A stretch of DNA of 64,000 nucleotides, from assembly GCA_018240745.1 (NCBI GenBank), contig JAFEFF010000056.1, forward strand, positions 1 through 64,000, in the 5' to 3' direction. The first letter of the stretch is position 1; each line of letters starts with the position of its first letter. Below, piece by piece: positions 9,338-19,228 of this stretch. Below the pieces are notes generated by a model that saw only the letters and a program-made list of their open reading frames with translations, searched no databases and had not been told where the DNA came from. Both the position numbers and the translations under genes were made by a program. The DNA is from Pseudomonadota bacterium. Lineage in GTDB: Bacteria > Pseudomonadota > Alphaproteobacteria > Reyranellales > Reyranellaceae.

Positions 9338-9499
9338 TGCTTCGCTCTTGGTTTGTGACGGACGAGAACGTCACTGGTGACTTACCACTGCGACACATCG
9401 CCGAAAACGACGATACGACATCCGAGTGTGTTCCGGAGAACGAAGCGGAAAGCGGGCCGGCGTTGCTGCGGCACGCGAATTGCTGTTCCAATGCCGCTC

Positions 9500-10780
9500 A
9501 TGTCCGCCCCCAACACGCTGACCGCGACGGAAATCGCGCAACGGATCGACGCCGGAAAGCTAACGGCCGAAGCGGTCGTCTGGGCCCATCTCGAGCGGAT
9601 CGACAAGCGCGATGCCGATGTGCTCGCCTGGTCGCATCTCGCGCGCCACGCGGCGCTCGACCGCGCCAGGGTGCTCGATCGTGGGCCGCGGCAGGGCCTG
9701 TTGCACGGCGTGCCGATGGGCGTGAAGGACATCATCGACAGCTACGACCAGCCAACGACCTACGGCTCGCCGATCTACAAGGCCCACCAGCCGCTGGCCG
9801 ACGCCGCGACCGTGGCGCTCGCCAGGCATGCCGGTGCGATCCTGCTCGGCAAGACGGTGACGACCGAATTCGCCAACCGCCATCCCGGCAAGACCCGCAA
9901 TCCGCACAATCCCGCCCATACGCCGGGCGGCTCGTCGTCGGGCTCGGCCGCGGCGGTCGCCGACTACCAGGTCGTGCTTGCGACCGGCACGCAGACCGGC
10001 GGCTCGGTGATCCGGCCGGCGGCGTTCTGCGGCGTCTACGGTTACAAGCCGACGTTCGGCCATTTCCCGGTGGCCGGCATGAAGGCCAACACCGAATGGC
10101 TGGACACGATCGGCGCTTATGCCCGCAGCCTCGACGATATCGCGCTGTTCCGCGCCGCGCTGATGGCAATCCCGCACCGGCCGATCGAGACGCTCGACTC
10201 GCCGCCGCGCATCGCCATCTGCTTCACACCGCACAAGGACGAGATGCAGCCCGAGGGGATCGCCGCTATCGAAGATGCCGCCGCGAAGCTGCGCAAGGCA
10301 GGCGCCAGGGTGACCGAGTTCGAGATGCCGGCCGAGATGTTCGAGATGCGCGACGGCCAGCGCCTGCTCAGCGCCTTCGAGGGGCCGCGCGCCAGCGCCG
10401 ACGAGGCGCGACGCTTCTTCGACCTGCTGTCGAAGAGCTTCCAGGAAGACAAGATCGCCGCCGGCCGCAAGCTCGACTATGCGGCCTGGGTGGCCGCGCG
10501 CAGGCTCGGCGAGCGGGGGCGCGCGGCGGTCGATGCGAAGTTCGCCGACATCGACGCCATCCTGACGGCGCCGTCGCCGGGCGAGGCGCCGCTCGGCCTG
10601 GAGCGGACCGGCAACGCGACCTTCAACCTGTTGTGGACCTATCTCTGGATGCCCTGCGTCACCCTGCCGTTCGGGCGCGGCCCCCAGGGCTTGCCGGTCG
10701 GCATCCAGCTGGTGGGCCGGCAGCACGAGGACGCGCGGCTGCTCGACATTGCCGGTTGGGTGCAGGGAGCGCTGCGATGA
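9500..10780 (+). CDS. Amidase signature enzyme, first of a tandem pair
   Basis: A 426-residue amidase with the Ser-cisSer-Lys triad: Lys76 in GVKDII, Ser145 in GGSSSGS and Ser169 in TGGSVIR. The 24-residue spacing between the two serines equals that of fatty acid amide hydrolase. It hydrolyses an amide to acid and ammonia in the cytosol. The ATG at 9500 is chosen because the protein then aligns with the start of its neighbour; an ATG at 9491 is possible, and neither has a clear ribosome site. It overlaps the next amidase gene by 4 bp (ATGA). The two proteins are clear paralogues by their shared blocks around the triad. Confidence 0.88.
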   Translation: MSAPNTLTATEIAQRIDAGKLTAEAVVWAHLERIDKRDADVLAWSHLARHAALDRARVLDRGPRQGLLHGVPMGVKDIIDSYDQPTTYGSPIYKAHQPLADAATVALARHAGAILLGKTVTTEFANRHPGKTRNPHNPAHTPGGSSSGSAAAVADYQVVLATGTQTGGSVIRPAAFCGVYGYKPTFGHFPVAGMKANTEWLDTIGAYARSLDDIALFRAALMAIPHRPIETLDSPPRIAICFTPHKDEMQPEGIAAIEDAAAKLRKAGARVTEFEMPAEMFEMRDGQRLLSAFEGPRASADEARRFFDLLSKSFQEDKIAAGRKLDYAAWVAARRLGERGRAAVDAKFADIDAILTAPSPGEAPLGLERTGNATFNLLWTYLWMPCVTLPFGRGPQGLPVGIQLVGRQHEDARLLDIAGWVQGALR

Positions 10781-12024
10781 ATCCGATCAGCGCGACCGAA
10801 GCGGTCGAGGCGATCGAGGCGGGCACGCTCACCTCGGAAAGGCTGGTGCAGGCCTGCCTCGAGCGCATCGCCGGGCGCGATCCTGTCGTGAAGGCGTGGG
10901 TGCATCTCGATCCGGCGCTGGCGCTCCGCCAGGCGCGTGCGGCCGACCAGGCCAGGGGCGGGTTGCTGCGCGGCGTGCCGATCGGCGTGAAGGACATCAT
11001 CGATACGCACGACATGCCGACCGGCCACAACTCGCCGATCTTCGAGGGCAAGGTGCCGTTCGGGGATGCCGCCTGCGTGGCGCTGTGCCGGTCCGCCAAC
11101 AGTGTGATCATGGGCAAGACGGTGACGACCGAGTTCGCCAATCGCCATCCCGGCCCGACCACCAACCCGCACAACGCAAACCACACGCCGGGCGGCTCGT
11201 CGTCCGGCTCCGCCGCGGCGGTGGCCGACGGCCACGTGCCGCTCGCCTTCGGCACGCAGACCGGCGGCTCGGTGATCCGGCCGGCGGCGTATTGCGGAAT
11301 CATCGGCTACAAGCCGACCTTCGGTGACCTCTCGCGCGTCGGCATCAAGATGCAGTGCCATTCGGTCGACACGCTCGGCCTGATGGCGCGCACGCTCGAC
11401 GACATCGCGCTGTTCCGCGGCGTCGTGCTGGCGCTGCCGCCGGTGCCGATCGATCGCGACATTGCCGCACCGCGCATCGGCTTCTGCCGCACGCCGATCT
11501 GGGACGATGCCGAGCCCGACACCAGGGCGCTGCTGGAGAAGGTCGCGGCCAGGCTCGGCGCGGCGGACGTGGCGTTCGCGCCCGAGTTCAAGGACATCCT
11601 CGACGATCATGGCGCAATCACCGGCTGGGAGACCGCGCGCAACTATGCCGATGAACGGCTGCGCAATCCGGACAAGATCAGCGCCGAGCTGATGGCCATC
11701 CTGAAGAAGAGCGACGGCATCACGCTCGACCGCTATGTCGCCGCGCAGCGCAGGACGGTGGCGTTCAAGGCGCATGTCGATTCGCTGTTCGACTCGATCG
11801 ATGTACTGATCTGTCCGAGCGCGCCTGGCGAGGCGCCGAAGGGGCAGGAGTTCACCGGCGATCCCCGCTTCAACTCGATCTGGACCCTGGCGGGCACGCC
11901 GTGCGTCACGCTTCCCCTGGGCACTGGCGCCCAGGGCCTGCCGCTGGGTGTCCAGCTCGTGGGTTTGCGCCACGCCGACGACAAGCTTCTCTCCATCGCC
12001 CAGTGGGTGCTCTCCCATGCCTAG
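10777..12024 (+). CDS. Amidase signature enzyme, second of a tandem pair
   Basis: A 415-residue paralogue of the upstream amidase with the same triad: Lys72, Ser141 and Ser165, again 24 residues between the serines. The blocks around the triad (ANRHPG, HTPGGSSSGSAAAVAD, GTQTGGSVIRPAA) are nearly identical in both proteins, while the C-terminal substrate-facing parts differ, as expected after a tandem duplication with divergence. Start and stop overlaps with both neighbours (4 bp upstream, 8 bp downstream) imply translational coupling in a three-gene operon. The substrate is not visible. Confidence 0.88.
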   Translation: MNPISATEAVEAIEAGTLTSERLVQACLERIAGRDPVVKAWVHLDPALALRQARAADQARGGLLRGVPIGVKDIIDTHDMPTGHNSPIFEGKVPFGDAACVALCRSANSVIMGKTVTTEFANRHPGPTTNPHNANHTPGGSSSGSAAAVADGHVPLAFGTQTGGSVIRPAAYCGIIGYKPTFGDLSRVGIKMQCHSVDTLGLMARTLDDIALFRGVVLALPPVPIDRDIAAPRIGFCRTPIWDDAEPDTRALLEKVAARLGAADVAFAPEFKDILDDHGAITGWETARNYADERLRNPDKISAELMAILKKSDGITLDRYVAAQRRTVAFKAHVDSLFDSIDVLICPSAPGEAPKGQEFTGDPRFNSIWTLAGTPCVTLPLGTGAQGLPLGVQLVGLRHADDKLLSIAQWVLSHA

Positions 12025-13243
12025 GATCAACGGCGAACGACTCCTCGCTGACCTGCGGCGCATGGCCGACTTCGGCCGCTACCAGACCGGCGTGCATCGC
12101 CCGCACCTGTCGCCGCAGGATGTCGAGAGCCGCCACTGGCTCGCGTCGCGCATGAAGAAGGCGGGGCTCGAGCCGGTGATCGACGGCGTCGGCACGGTGC
12201 TCGGCAAGAGTGCCAGGACCGGCCCGCGCATCCTGCTCGGCTCACATTCCGACACCCAGCCGCGCGGCGGCTGGCTCGACGGCGCGATGGGCGTGATCTA
12301 CGGGCTCGAGGTGGCGCGCGCGCTGGCCGAGGATCCCGAGACGGCGCATCTCGCCGTCGATGTCGCCTCGTGGGCGGACGAGGAGGGGCATTGGGGTCAG
12401 ATGGTCGGCAGCCGCTCGTTCGTCGGGATGTTCGGCGACGCCGAGATCGACAAGGCGCGGCATCGCGACGAAGGTACGGCGATGCGCGACGCGCTCAGGG
12501 CGGCCGGCCTCGAAGGCAAGCCGCGCGAGCAGTTCGAGGAGGGCCGCTATCGCGGCTACCTCGAGGCGCATATCGAGCAGGGCGGCGTGCTGGAGGCGAC
12601 CGACAAGCGGATCGGCATCGTCACGGCGATCGTCGGCATCTACGCCTACCGGCTCACCTTCACCGGCATCCAGAACCATGCCGGCACCACGCCGATGCCG
12701 ATCCGCAAGGACGCCGGCGTGGCGATGATGCGGCTCTACAACGAGGTGATGGAGACCTTTCCCAGGCTCGCCGGCCCGCGCAGCGTCTGGACGGTCGGCA
12801 AGATGTCGCTCGAGCCCGGCGCGCCGGCGATCATTCCCGGCAAGGCCGAGATGCTGTTTCAGTTCCGCGACGCCGACAGGGCCATCCTCGACCGCTTCGA
12901 GGCCGCGCTGATGGAGATCGCCGCATCGCATGACAAGCGCGGCCCCTGCGCCATCGAGTGCGTCAACCTCTCGCGCACCATGCCGACGGTGATGGATGAC
13001 CGCTTCCTGGATGCAATCGAGGAGTCTGCCGCGACCCATGCGCCCGGGCGGCACATGCGCATGTCGTCCGGCGCCGGCCACGACGCGCAGATCATCGGGC
13101 TCAAGCTGCCGGCGGCGATGCTGTTCGTGCCGTCGATCGGCGGCATCTCGCACCATTTCACCGAGAATACCGCGGACGCCGACATCGTCCTCGGCTGCCA
13201 GGTCTTCGCCGACGCCACGGCGAAGATCCTCGAGGGCAATTAG
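12017..13243 (+). CDS. M20/hydantoinase-carbamoylase family Zn-dependent amidohydrolase
   Basis: A 408-residue amidohydrolase like allantoate amidohydrolase and N-carbamoyl-L-amino acid hydrolase. Dizinc ligands are recognisable: His77 and the following Asp in GSHSDT, WLDGAMGV, the ADEEGHW pair of glutamates, EAHIEQG and the C-terminal SHHFTE. A lid/dimerisation domain (about 205-320, starting at AYRLTFTG) interrupts the catalytic domain as in the family. It starts at the ATG at 12017, 8 bp inside the upstream amidase. Together the three genes could convert an N-carbamoyl or ureide amide to an amino acid, an inference from co-transcription. Confidence 0.88.
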   Translation: MPRINGERLLADLRRMADFGRYQTGVHRPHLSPQDVESRHWLASRMKKAGLEPVIDGVGTVLGKSARTGPRILLGSHSDTQPRGGWLDGAMGVIYGLEVARALAEDPETAHLAVDVASWADEEGHWGQMVGSRSFVGMFGDAEIDKARHRDEGTAMRDALRAAGLEGKPREQFEEGRYRGYLEAHIEQGGVLEATDKRIGIVTAIVGIYAYRLTFTGIQNHAGTTPMPIRKDAGVAMMRLYNEVMETFPRLAGPRSVWTVGKMSLEPGAPAIIPGKAEMLFQFRDADRAILDRFEAALMEIAASHDKRGPCAIECVNLSRTMPTVMDDRFLDAIEESAATHAPGRHMRMSSGAGHDAQIIGLKLPAAMLFVPSIGGISHHFTENTADADIVLGCQVFADATAKILEGN

Positions 13244-13289
13244 GACGGCGCTCGGATAGAGCCCGCACCCTCTGTTATCCTGATCGCAG

Positions 13290-13348
13290 CGAAGGATCTC
13301 GTGTCCTGTCAATCGGCGCGCCGTTGGAAAGCACCATGAGATCCTTCG
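13290..13348. repeat. Palindromic repeat between convergent genes
   Basis: CGAAGGATCTC (13290-13300) and GAGATCCTTCG (13338-13348) are perfect inverted arms around a 37-bp spacer. The element lies between the end of the M20 gene and the end of the opposite-strand unknown gene. It resembles dispersed intergenic repeats of alphaproteobacteria and may end transcription from both sides, although no T-tract follows. Confidence 0.5.
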
Positions 13349-13360
13349 AAGGACAAGACC

Positions 13361-14062
13361 TCAGTGCGCGATCACGAAGCGGGCGAAGGCGCCGCGCTTG
13401 TCCTCGGGCAGCTTGCCCGGGGCGTCGTCGATCCGGAGCTCGAGCTTGCAGAGCTCGTCGTCCTTCAGCGTCACGGTCCGGCTGAACTTGGCGAAGTCGT
13501 CCGGGGTGAAGCCGGCCGTCCGCAGCATCGCCGCGAACTCCTCGTTGCTCGGGGGCTTGCCTTTGCCGCCCTTCGCCTTGCCGCTGCGGTAGGCCGCTTC
13601 CATCGCCGCCAGCATGGCGCGGAACAGCTTCCGGCCCTCGCCGTCGAGCTTGTCGACGTCGCGGATGCCGTCGCCGGAGAACTGGCGGCAGGCGGCAAGA
13701 TCGGTCTTCTCCAGATGGGCCACCAGGTCGGCGCGCGCCTTCATCACCGCGAGTGCGCTCGCATCGTCGGCCGCGGAGAGAGTGGGACCGACGATGGTGC
13801 GGCGCATCTCGCTGATGGTGAGGAATGCCCGCGGCGTCGCCTGCGGATCGCGCTGGTCCTCTTCGACGGCGGCGCGCAACCGCGCCTCGACCGCGGGATT
13901 GTCGGCCAGCACCACGCCGACCAGCGGCTGGGCACGCAGTTGGGCCATCGCCTGGTCGGTGATGGAGTTGCCGGTGAACGACTTGACGGCCCAGGCGGCG
14001 ATGGCCGCGGCGACGATGCCGGCGGCCAGCACAGCGATCGCGATGGTGGTGTTGCGCTTCAT
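13361..14062 (-). CDS. Membrane-anchored protein of unknown function (paralogue of 14455-15183)
   Basis: A 233-residue protein that I do not recognise. An N-terminal hydrophobic segment (about 7-27) after MKRN should anchor it in the inner membrane with the rest in the periplasm. The rest is charged and mostly helical-looking. It shares a string of blocks with the gene two positions upstream: LSAADDASALAV, the AACRQF cysteine block, LDGEGRKLF, AYRSGKA, AGFTPDDF, a second cysteine near the C-terminus (DELCKLE) and RGAFARFV. The two conserved cysteines could form a disulfide. It is the last gene of a four-gene minus-strand run beginning with the lactate permease. Function unknown. Confidence 0.75.
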   Translation of the reverse strand: MKRNTTIAIAVLAAGIVAAAIAAWAVKSFTGNSITDQAMAQLRAQPLVGVVLADNPAVEARLRAAVEEDQRDPQATPRAFLTISEMRRTIVGPTLSAADDASALAVMKARADLVAHLEKTDLAACRQFSGDGIRDVDKLDGEGRKLFRAMLAAMEAAYRSGKAKGGKGKPPSNEEFAAMLRTAGFTPDDFAKFSRTVTLKDDELCKLELRIDDAPGKLPEDKRGAFARFVIAH

Positions 14063-14099
14063 GGGCCCCCGCTTCCAGGCGAGGGTAGCAAGCCGCGCA

Positions 14100-14420
14100 T
14101 TAGTGGAACAGCTTGCGCAGCTCGTCCTTGGCCTTCTCGAGCGTGCGGCGGCGGCTGGCCGACAATCCCTTGCCGGCGCGATTTATGTAGAAGGTGAGCA
14201 TCGACATGGCCGACCGCAGCGGCGCCGACTTGCGCCGCCTGCTGCGCTCGGCCGAGCGCTTGAGCGAAACGGCGATCTCGTGCGCGCTGCGCTTCTTGAA
14301 CACGCCGTGCTCGAGGTCGAGCGCGTCGCTCTCGCGCGTCACCTTGGCCGACCATCTCTCGAGCTTGGTCCGGTGGCGCGCCCCGACACGGCCGTGCCCG
14401 CGATGTGCTGTTGCTGCCAT
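14100..14420 (-). CDS. DUF3175 domain protein
   Basis: A 106-residue basic protein matching DUF3175 as I recall it. The blocks are ERWSAKVTRESDALDLEHG, IAVSLKRSAERSRRR and SAMSMLTFYINRAGKGLS, ending in a helical EKAKDELRKLF. It has no membrane segment and no known function. The start is the ATG at 14420; an earlier one at 14444 is possible, and neither has a good ribosome site. It sits between two paralogous membrane-anchored unknown genes with gaps of 34 and 37 bp, so it is probably co-expressed with them. Confidence 0.75.
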   Translation of the reverse strand: MAATAHRGHGRVGARHRTKLERWSAKVTRESDALDLEHGVFKKRSAHEIAVSLKRSAERSRRRKSAPLRSAMSMLTFYINRAGKGLSASRRRTLEKAKDELRKLFH

Positions 14421-14454
14421 ACCGCGACAACGCCGCTGCGCCATGGTTCGTTGC

Positions 14455-15183
14455 TCAGTTGCTCGTCAGGACATAGCGCGCGTAGGGGCCGCGCATTGGC
14501 GCCGGCAGGCGCTCCGTTGCCGCATCGACCTTGATCTCGACGTCGCAGCTCACCTCGTTGGACAGGGTTTGGAAGCCCTGCAGCCGGTCGAAATCCATCC
14601 TGGTGAAGCCGGCCTGCTGCAGCGCGGCAGTGAGCTCGTCGCGCGCCGGGAAAGGCTGCGGCCTGTCGGCCGCCTTGCCGTTGCGATAGGCACGCTGCAG
14701 CGCCCGCGTGTACTCGCCGAACAGTTGGCGGCCCTCGGACTGCAGCAGATCGGGCCGCTGCAGGTTGCCGAGGGCGAATTGGCGGCAGGCGGCGGGGTCG
14801 GCGCGCCGCAGGTAGCGTACGAAGTCGGCCCGTGCCAACAGCGCAGCGAGCGCGCTGGCGTCGTCGGCCGCGCGCAGCGCCGGCACGATGTACTGGCGGC
14901 GCAGATCGGCGACGACCGAGAACGGCCGCGACAGCCCGGCCCGGGTGGGGCTGCGCAGTTCCTCCTCGATCGCCTTGCGCATCCGGCTCTCGGCGCCGGG
15001 ATTGTCGTCCATCGCTGCCGCGACCAGCGGCAGGCGCCGGATGTCGTCGAGCGTCCGCTCGACCGGGCTCTTGCCGCGCACCAGCGCCCAGCCGCCGCCT
15101 ACGATCGCCACCAGGCACACCAGGGTGAGCAGGCCGGTTCCTGCCCAGCGGTACAGGTCGCGGCGGTCGATCTCGATCGGCAT
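14455..15183 (-). CDS. Membrane-anchored protein of unknown function (paralogue of 13361-14062)
   Basis: A 242-residue protein with a single hydrophobic segment (about 14-35) after a short charged N-terminus, then a soluble periplasmic part. It is paralogous to the protein at 13361-14062: shared blocks are DNPGAESRMRKAIEE, LRAADDASALAALLARAD, AACRQF, EGRQLF, AYRNGKA, AGFTRMDF and the C-terminal cysteine VSCDVE. It starts 3 bp after the lactate permease stop, so the two are almost certainly translated from one mRNA. I cannot assign a function. A role linked to the permease or to envelope physiology is only a guess. Confidence 0.75.
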   Translation of the reverse strand: MPIEIDRRDLYRWAGTGLLTLVCLVAIVGGGWALVRGKSPVERTLDDIRRLPLVAAAMDDNPGAESRMRKAIEEELRSPTRAGLSRPFSVVADLRRQYIVPALRAADDASALAALLARADFVRYLRRADPAACRQFALGNLQRPDLLQSEGRQLFGEYTRALQRAYRNGKAADRPQPFPARDELTAALQQAGFTRMDFDRLQGFQTLSNEVSCDVEIKVDAATERLPAPMRGPYARYVLTSN

Positions 15184-15186
15184 GCG

Positions 15187-16845
<1,659 letters not shown>

Positions 16846-16881
16846 GGTGCTGTTCCTCCCCCGAGGCGGCTTGTTGCGGGG

Positions 16882-16910
16882 AAAATAGCAGGCTGTTACT
16901 GGACTGTAAC
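16882..16910 (-). promoter_or_regulatory. Candidate promoter and operator of the lactate permease
   Basis: On the minus strand TTACAG (16909-16904) and TATTTT (16887-16882) are separated by 16 bp, a plausible -35/-10 pair 37 bp before the permease start. The inverted repeat GTTAC-N6-GTAAC (16895-16910) covers the -35 element, as an operator for a repressor would. Confidence 0.4.
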
Positions 16911-16945
16911 GGTGGCCCGGCCAATACTCGGACGGTACTTTTCCT

Positions 16946-17323
16946 ATGCCCATTCAACTCGAAGTCTTCCACCCCGACCGCATCCTCGTGGGCATCGGCC
17001 GGGGGAATGTCACCCTCGAAGAGTACGGAGAGTTCGTCGCCGAGGTCGTCAAGGCGAACCTCATGCACTACCGCAAGATCATCGATGCGACGGGGGCCGA
17101 GTCGACGGTTATCGACAAGGATGTGCTGCTGGCGTTCGACGAGCAGATCCGCGGCTTCTCCAAGGGCCGGCCGCGCGGGCCGCTCGCCCTGGTGGTCGAT
17201 CGCAAGCGCGGCGATCTGGCCCGTACCTTCAAGGCCTTGGCCGCGCCCGACCGGCCGGTCGAGGTGTTCGGCAGCATCCACGACGCGCGCAGGTGGCTGC
17301 GCGAGCAGCCGATCGTGGAATAA
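16946..17323 (+). CDS. Small protein of unknown function, possibly SpoIIAA/STAS-like
   Basis: A 125-residue soluble protein. The alternation of strands and helices (FHPDRILVGIGRGNVT, then a helix, YRKIIDATGAE, a helix, PLALVVDRKRGDLARTF, and a C-terminal EVFGSIHDARRWL) resembles SpoIIAA-like/STAS folds in which a short protein averages about 120 residues. The end FGSIHDARRWLREQ is typical of those proteins. No catalytic residues are evident. It is divergent from the lactate permease and convergent with the alpha/beta hydrolase, 3 bp apart. The fold assignment is weak. Confidence 0.65.
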   Translation: MPIQLEVFHPDRILVGIGRGNVTLEEYGEFVAEVVKANLMHYRKIIDATGAESTVIDKDVLLAFDEQIRGFSKGRPRGPLALVVDRKRGDLARTFKALAAPDRPVEVFGSIHDARRWLREQPIVE

Positions 17324-17326
17324 CGG

Positions 17327-18076
17327 TCAGCGCGGCGTGTTGCGCACCAGGAAGGCGCGCACCCGCTCGATCGATTCGTCGAGATAAGTCGGGCCCTTCC
17401 AGTCCTTCTGGACCTCGATGTTGGGGGCGAGGGTGGCGATCTCCTCGCTGATCTTGGCCGGATGCGCCTTGTCGGTGCCGGGCTGCAGGTAGAGCGGCGT
17501 CCGGCAGTTCTTCACGAAGTCGCGTGTCACCGAGAACACGAAGTCGCTACCGAACATGTTCCTGCCGAACGACTGGATGGTCGCCTCGCTGATCGAGGGA
17601 TCGCGGCTGCGCACCGTCGCGCTGTAGCCCTTGATCGCCTCATCCCAGGTGTCGCGGTTGTCCCACAGGCCGATCGGGTTTTGCAGCACCGCCGCTGTGA
17701 TGCGCGATGGATCGTGCTCGATCGCCTCGAAGCAGTAGCTGCCGCCGATGCAGCCGCCCACGACGTGGAATTTGCCGAAGCCCAGATGATCCATCAGCGC
17801 GAAGTGATCGCCCGCGAAGGTATGCCAGCCGTGGTCCGGCTTCACGTCGGCCACCGACTTGCCGGCGTTGCGCTGGTCCATGGCGACGACGGTGAACTTG
17901 TCGGCGAGCCCCTTGCGCGGATCCATCCATGGAAAGCCGTTGGGGTACGCCGCCGACGTGCCGCCCCACATCCCCATCTGCGACTTCAATCCGCCCGGCG
18001 CGTAGAGCAGCACCGGAAAGCCCGAGCCGTACACCTCGTAGTGGATCGCGGCATCGGGACGCTTGAACATCGGCAT
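17327..18076 (-). CDS. Alpha/beta hydrolase with cysteine nucleophile elbow
   Basis: A 249-residue alpha/beta hydrolase. The nucleophile elbow reads GGCIGG with Cys109 where most relatives have Ser. The oxyanion region is PGGLKSQ, and the DQRNAGKS motif follows the third strand. The acid is probably near QPGTDKAHP (about 200), which includes a His, and the catalytic His would be close to it or missing at the C-terminus. Cysteine nucleophiles occur in dienelactone hydrolase and some related enzymes. Start at the ATG at 18076 with the ribosome site GAGGAGAA. It lies 35 bp downstream of a phosphotransferase gene on the same strand. Substrate unknown. Confidence 0.8.
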   Translation of the reverse strand: MPMFKRPDAAIHYEVYGSGFPVLLYAPGGLKSQMGMWGGTSAAYPNGFPWMDPRKGLADKFTVVAMDQRNAGKSVADVKPDHGWHTFAGDHFALMDHLGFGKFHVVGGCIGGSYCFEAIEHDPSRITAAVLQNPIGLWDNRDTWDEAIKGYSATVRSRDPSISEATIQSFGRNMFGSDFVFSVTRDFVKNCRTPLYLQPGTDKAHPAKISEEIATLAPNIEVQKDWKGPTYLDESIERVRAFLVRNTPR

Positions 18077-18111
18077 GGCGTTCTCCTCGTCTGCTTCTCG
18101 CGCCTGCAGGC

Positions 18112-19164
18112 TTACGATACCAGACCCCAGGCAAGCTCTGCCCTCTCGCGCGGCGCCTTGCTCATCTTCACCGATTCGGGATTGGACGAATTGCCCTGCA
18201 GGCCGCGGCGATAGACGCCCTGCGCGATCGCGGCCAGCCGGAACAGCGAAAAGGCAACGTAGTAGTTCCAGTGCTCGATGCGCTGCCGCCCTGTGCGACG
18301 GCAGTAGGCGGCGACATACTCGCTCTCGGTCGGCAGGCCGATCTTCGCGAAGTCGACCGTGGCAAAGCCGTGCGGCGGTTCCTTCATGTGATAGCCGAGG
18401 CAATTGTAGGCGAGGTCGGCCAGCGGATGGCCGAGCGTCGAGAGTTCCCAGTCGAGCACGGCGACGATGCGCGGCTCGGTCGGATGGACGATCAGGTTGC
18501 CCAGCCGATAGTCGCCGTGGGCGATGGTCGTCGGGTCCTCGGCCGGGATGTGCTCGGGCAGCCAGGCGGAGAGCTTCTCCATCGCCTCGATGTGCTCCGT
18601 CTTGAGTTCCGCATACTGCCTGGTCCAGCGTGCAAGCTGACGGGCGATGTACTGGCCGCTGCGGCCATAGTCGCCGAGGCCGACCTTCACCGGGTCGACC
18701 TTGTGCAGGCGCGCCAGCACGTCGTTCATCGAATCGAAGATCGCCGCGCGCTCGGCCGGCATCTGGTCGGGCATCGAGGGATCGATCAGGATGCGGCCCT
18801 CGACGCAGCTCATGATGTAGAACATCTGGCCGATCACCGAATCGTCGGTGCAGAGGCAATGGGCGGGCGCGACCGGCACATCGGTCTTGGCGAGTGCCGA
18901 AATCACGCGGAACTCGCGGTCGACCTGGTGCGCCGAGGCGACCAGCTTGCCGGGGGGCTTCTTGCGCAACACGAAGTCCCGGCGATTGCCGCCCGTCATC
19001 TCTGCCGACAGGAAGAAGGTCGGATTGGAATGCCCCGAATCGAACTGCTGCACCTCGAGCCCGCCGCAATAGCCCGCAAGATGGCCGCGCAGGTAGCGGT
19101 CGAGCGAGGCGACGTCGAAGCGGTGGCGCTCCATGACGGGCACGGTCCGGGCATAGACAGGCAT
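18112..19164 (-). CDS. Phosphotransferase family protein (APH/ACAD10-like)
   Basis: A 350-residue kinase-fold protein of the aminoglycoside phosphotransferase family, in the branch found with acyl-CoA dehydrogenases (ACAD10/11 N-terminal-like). The catalytic loop is His216-Gly-Asp218 (AHGDYRLGN) and the metal-binding Asp238 lies in LDWELSTLGHP. FVLRKKPPGKL (64-74) carries the ATP-binding lysine region. Relatives phosphorylate hydroxyacyl-CoA compounds before beta-oxidation. The neighbouring alpha/beta hydrolase on the same strand fits a catabolic role. An internal ATG at 19134 is an alternative start. Confidence 0.85.
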   Translation of the reverse strand: MPVYARTVPVMERHRFDVASLDRYLRGHLAGYCGGLEVQQFDSGHSNPTFFLSAEMTGGNRRDFVLRKKPPGKLVASAHQVDREFRVISALAKTDVPVAPAHCLCTDDSVIGQMFYIMSCVEGRILIDPSMPDQMPAERAAIFDSMNDVLARLHKVDPVKVGLGDYGRSGQYIARQLARWTRQYAELKTEHIEAMEKLSAWLPEHIPAEDPTTIAHGDYRLGNLIVHPTEPRIVAVLDWELSTLGHPLADLAYNCLGYHMKEPPHGFATVDFAKIGLPTESEYVAAYCRRTGRQRIEHWNYYVAFSLFRLAAIAQGVYRRGLQGNSSNPESVKMSKAPRERAELAWGLVS

Positions 19165-19228
19165 GGCGCGAGCCTAGGGCTTTCGCAGGCGACGGCAATC
19201 GTTCCGTCCCTCAGAGAGAAACCGAATT

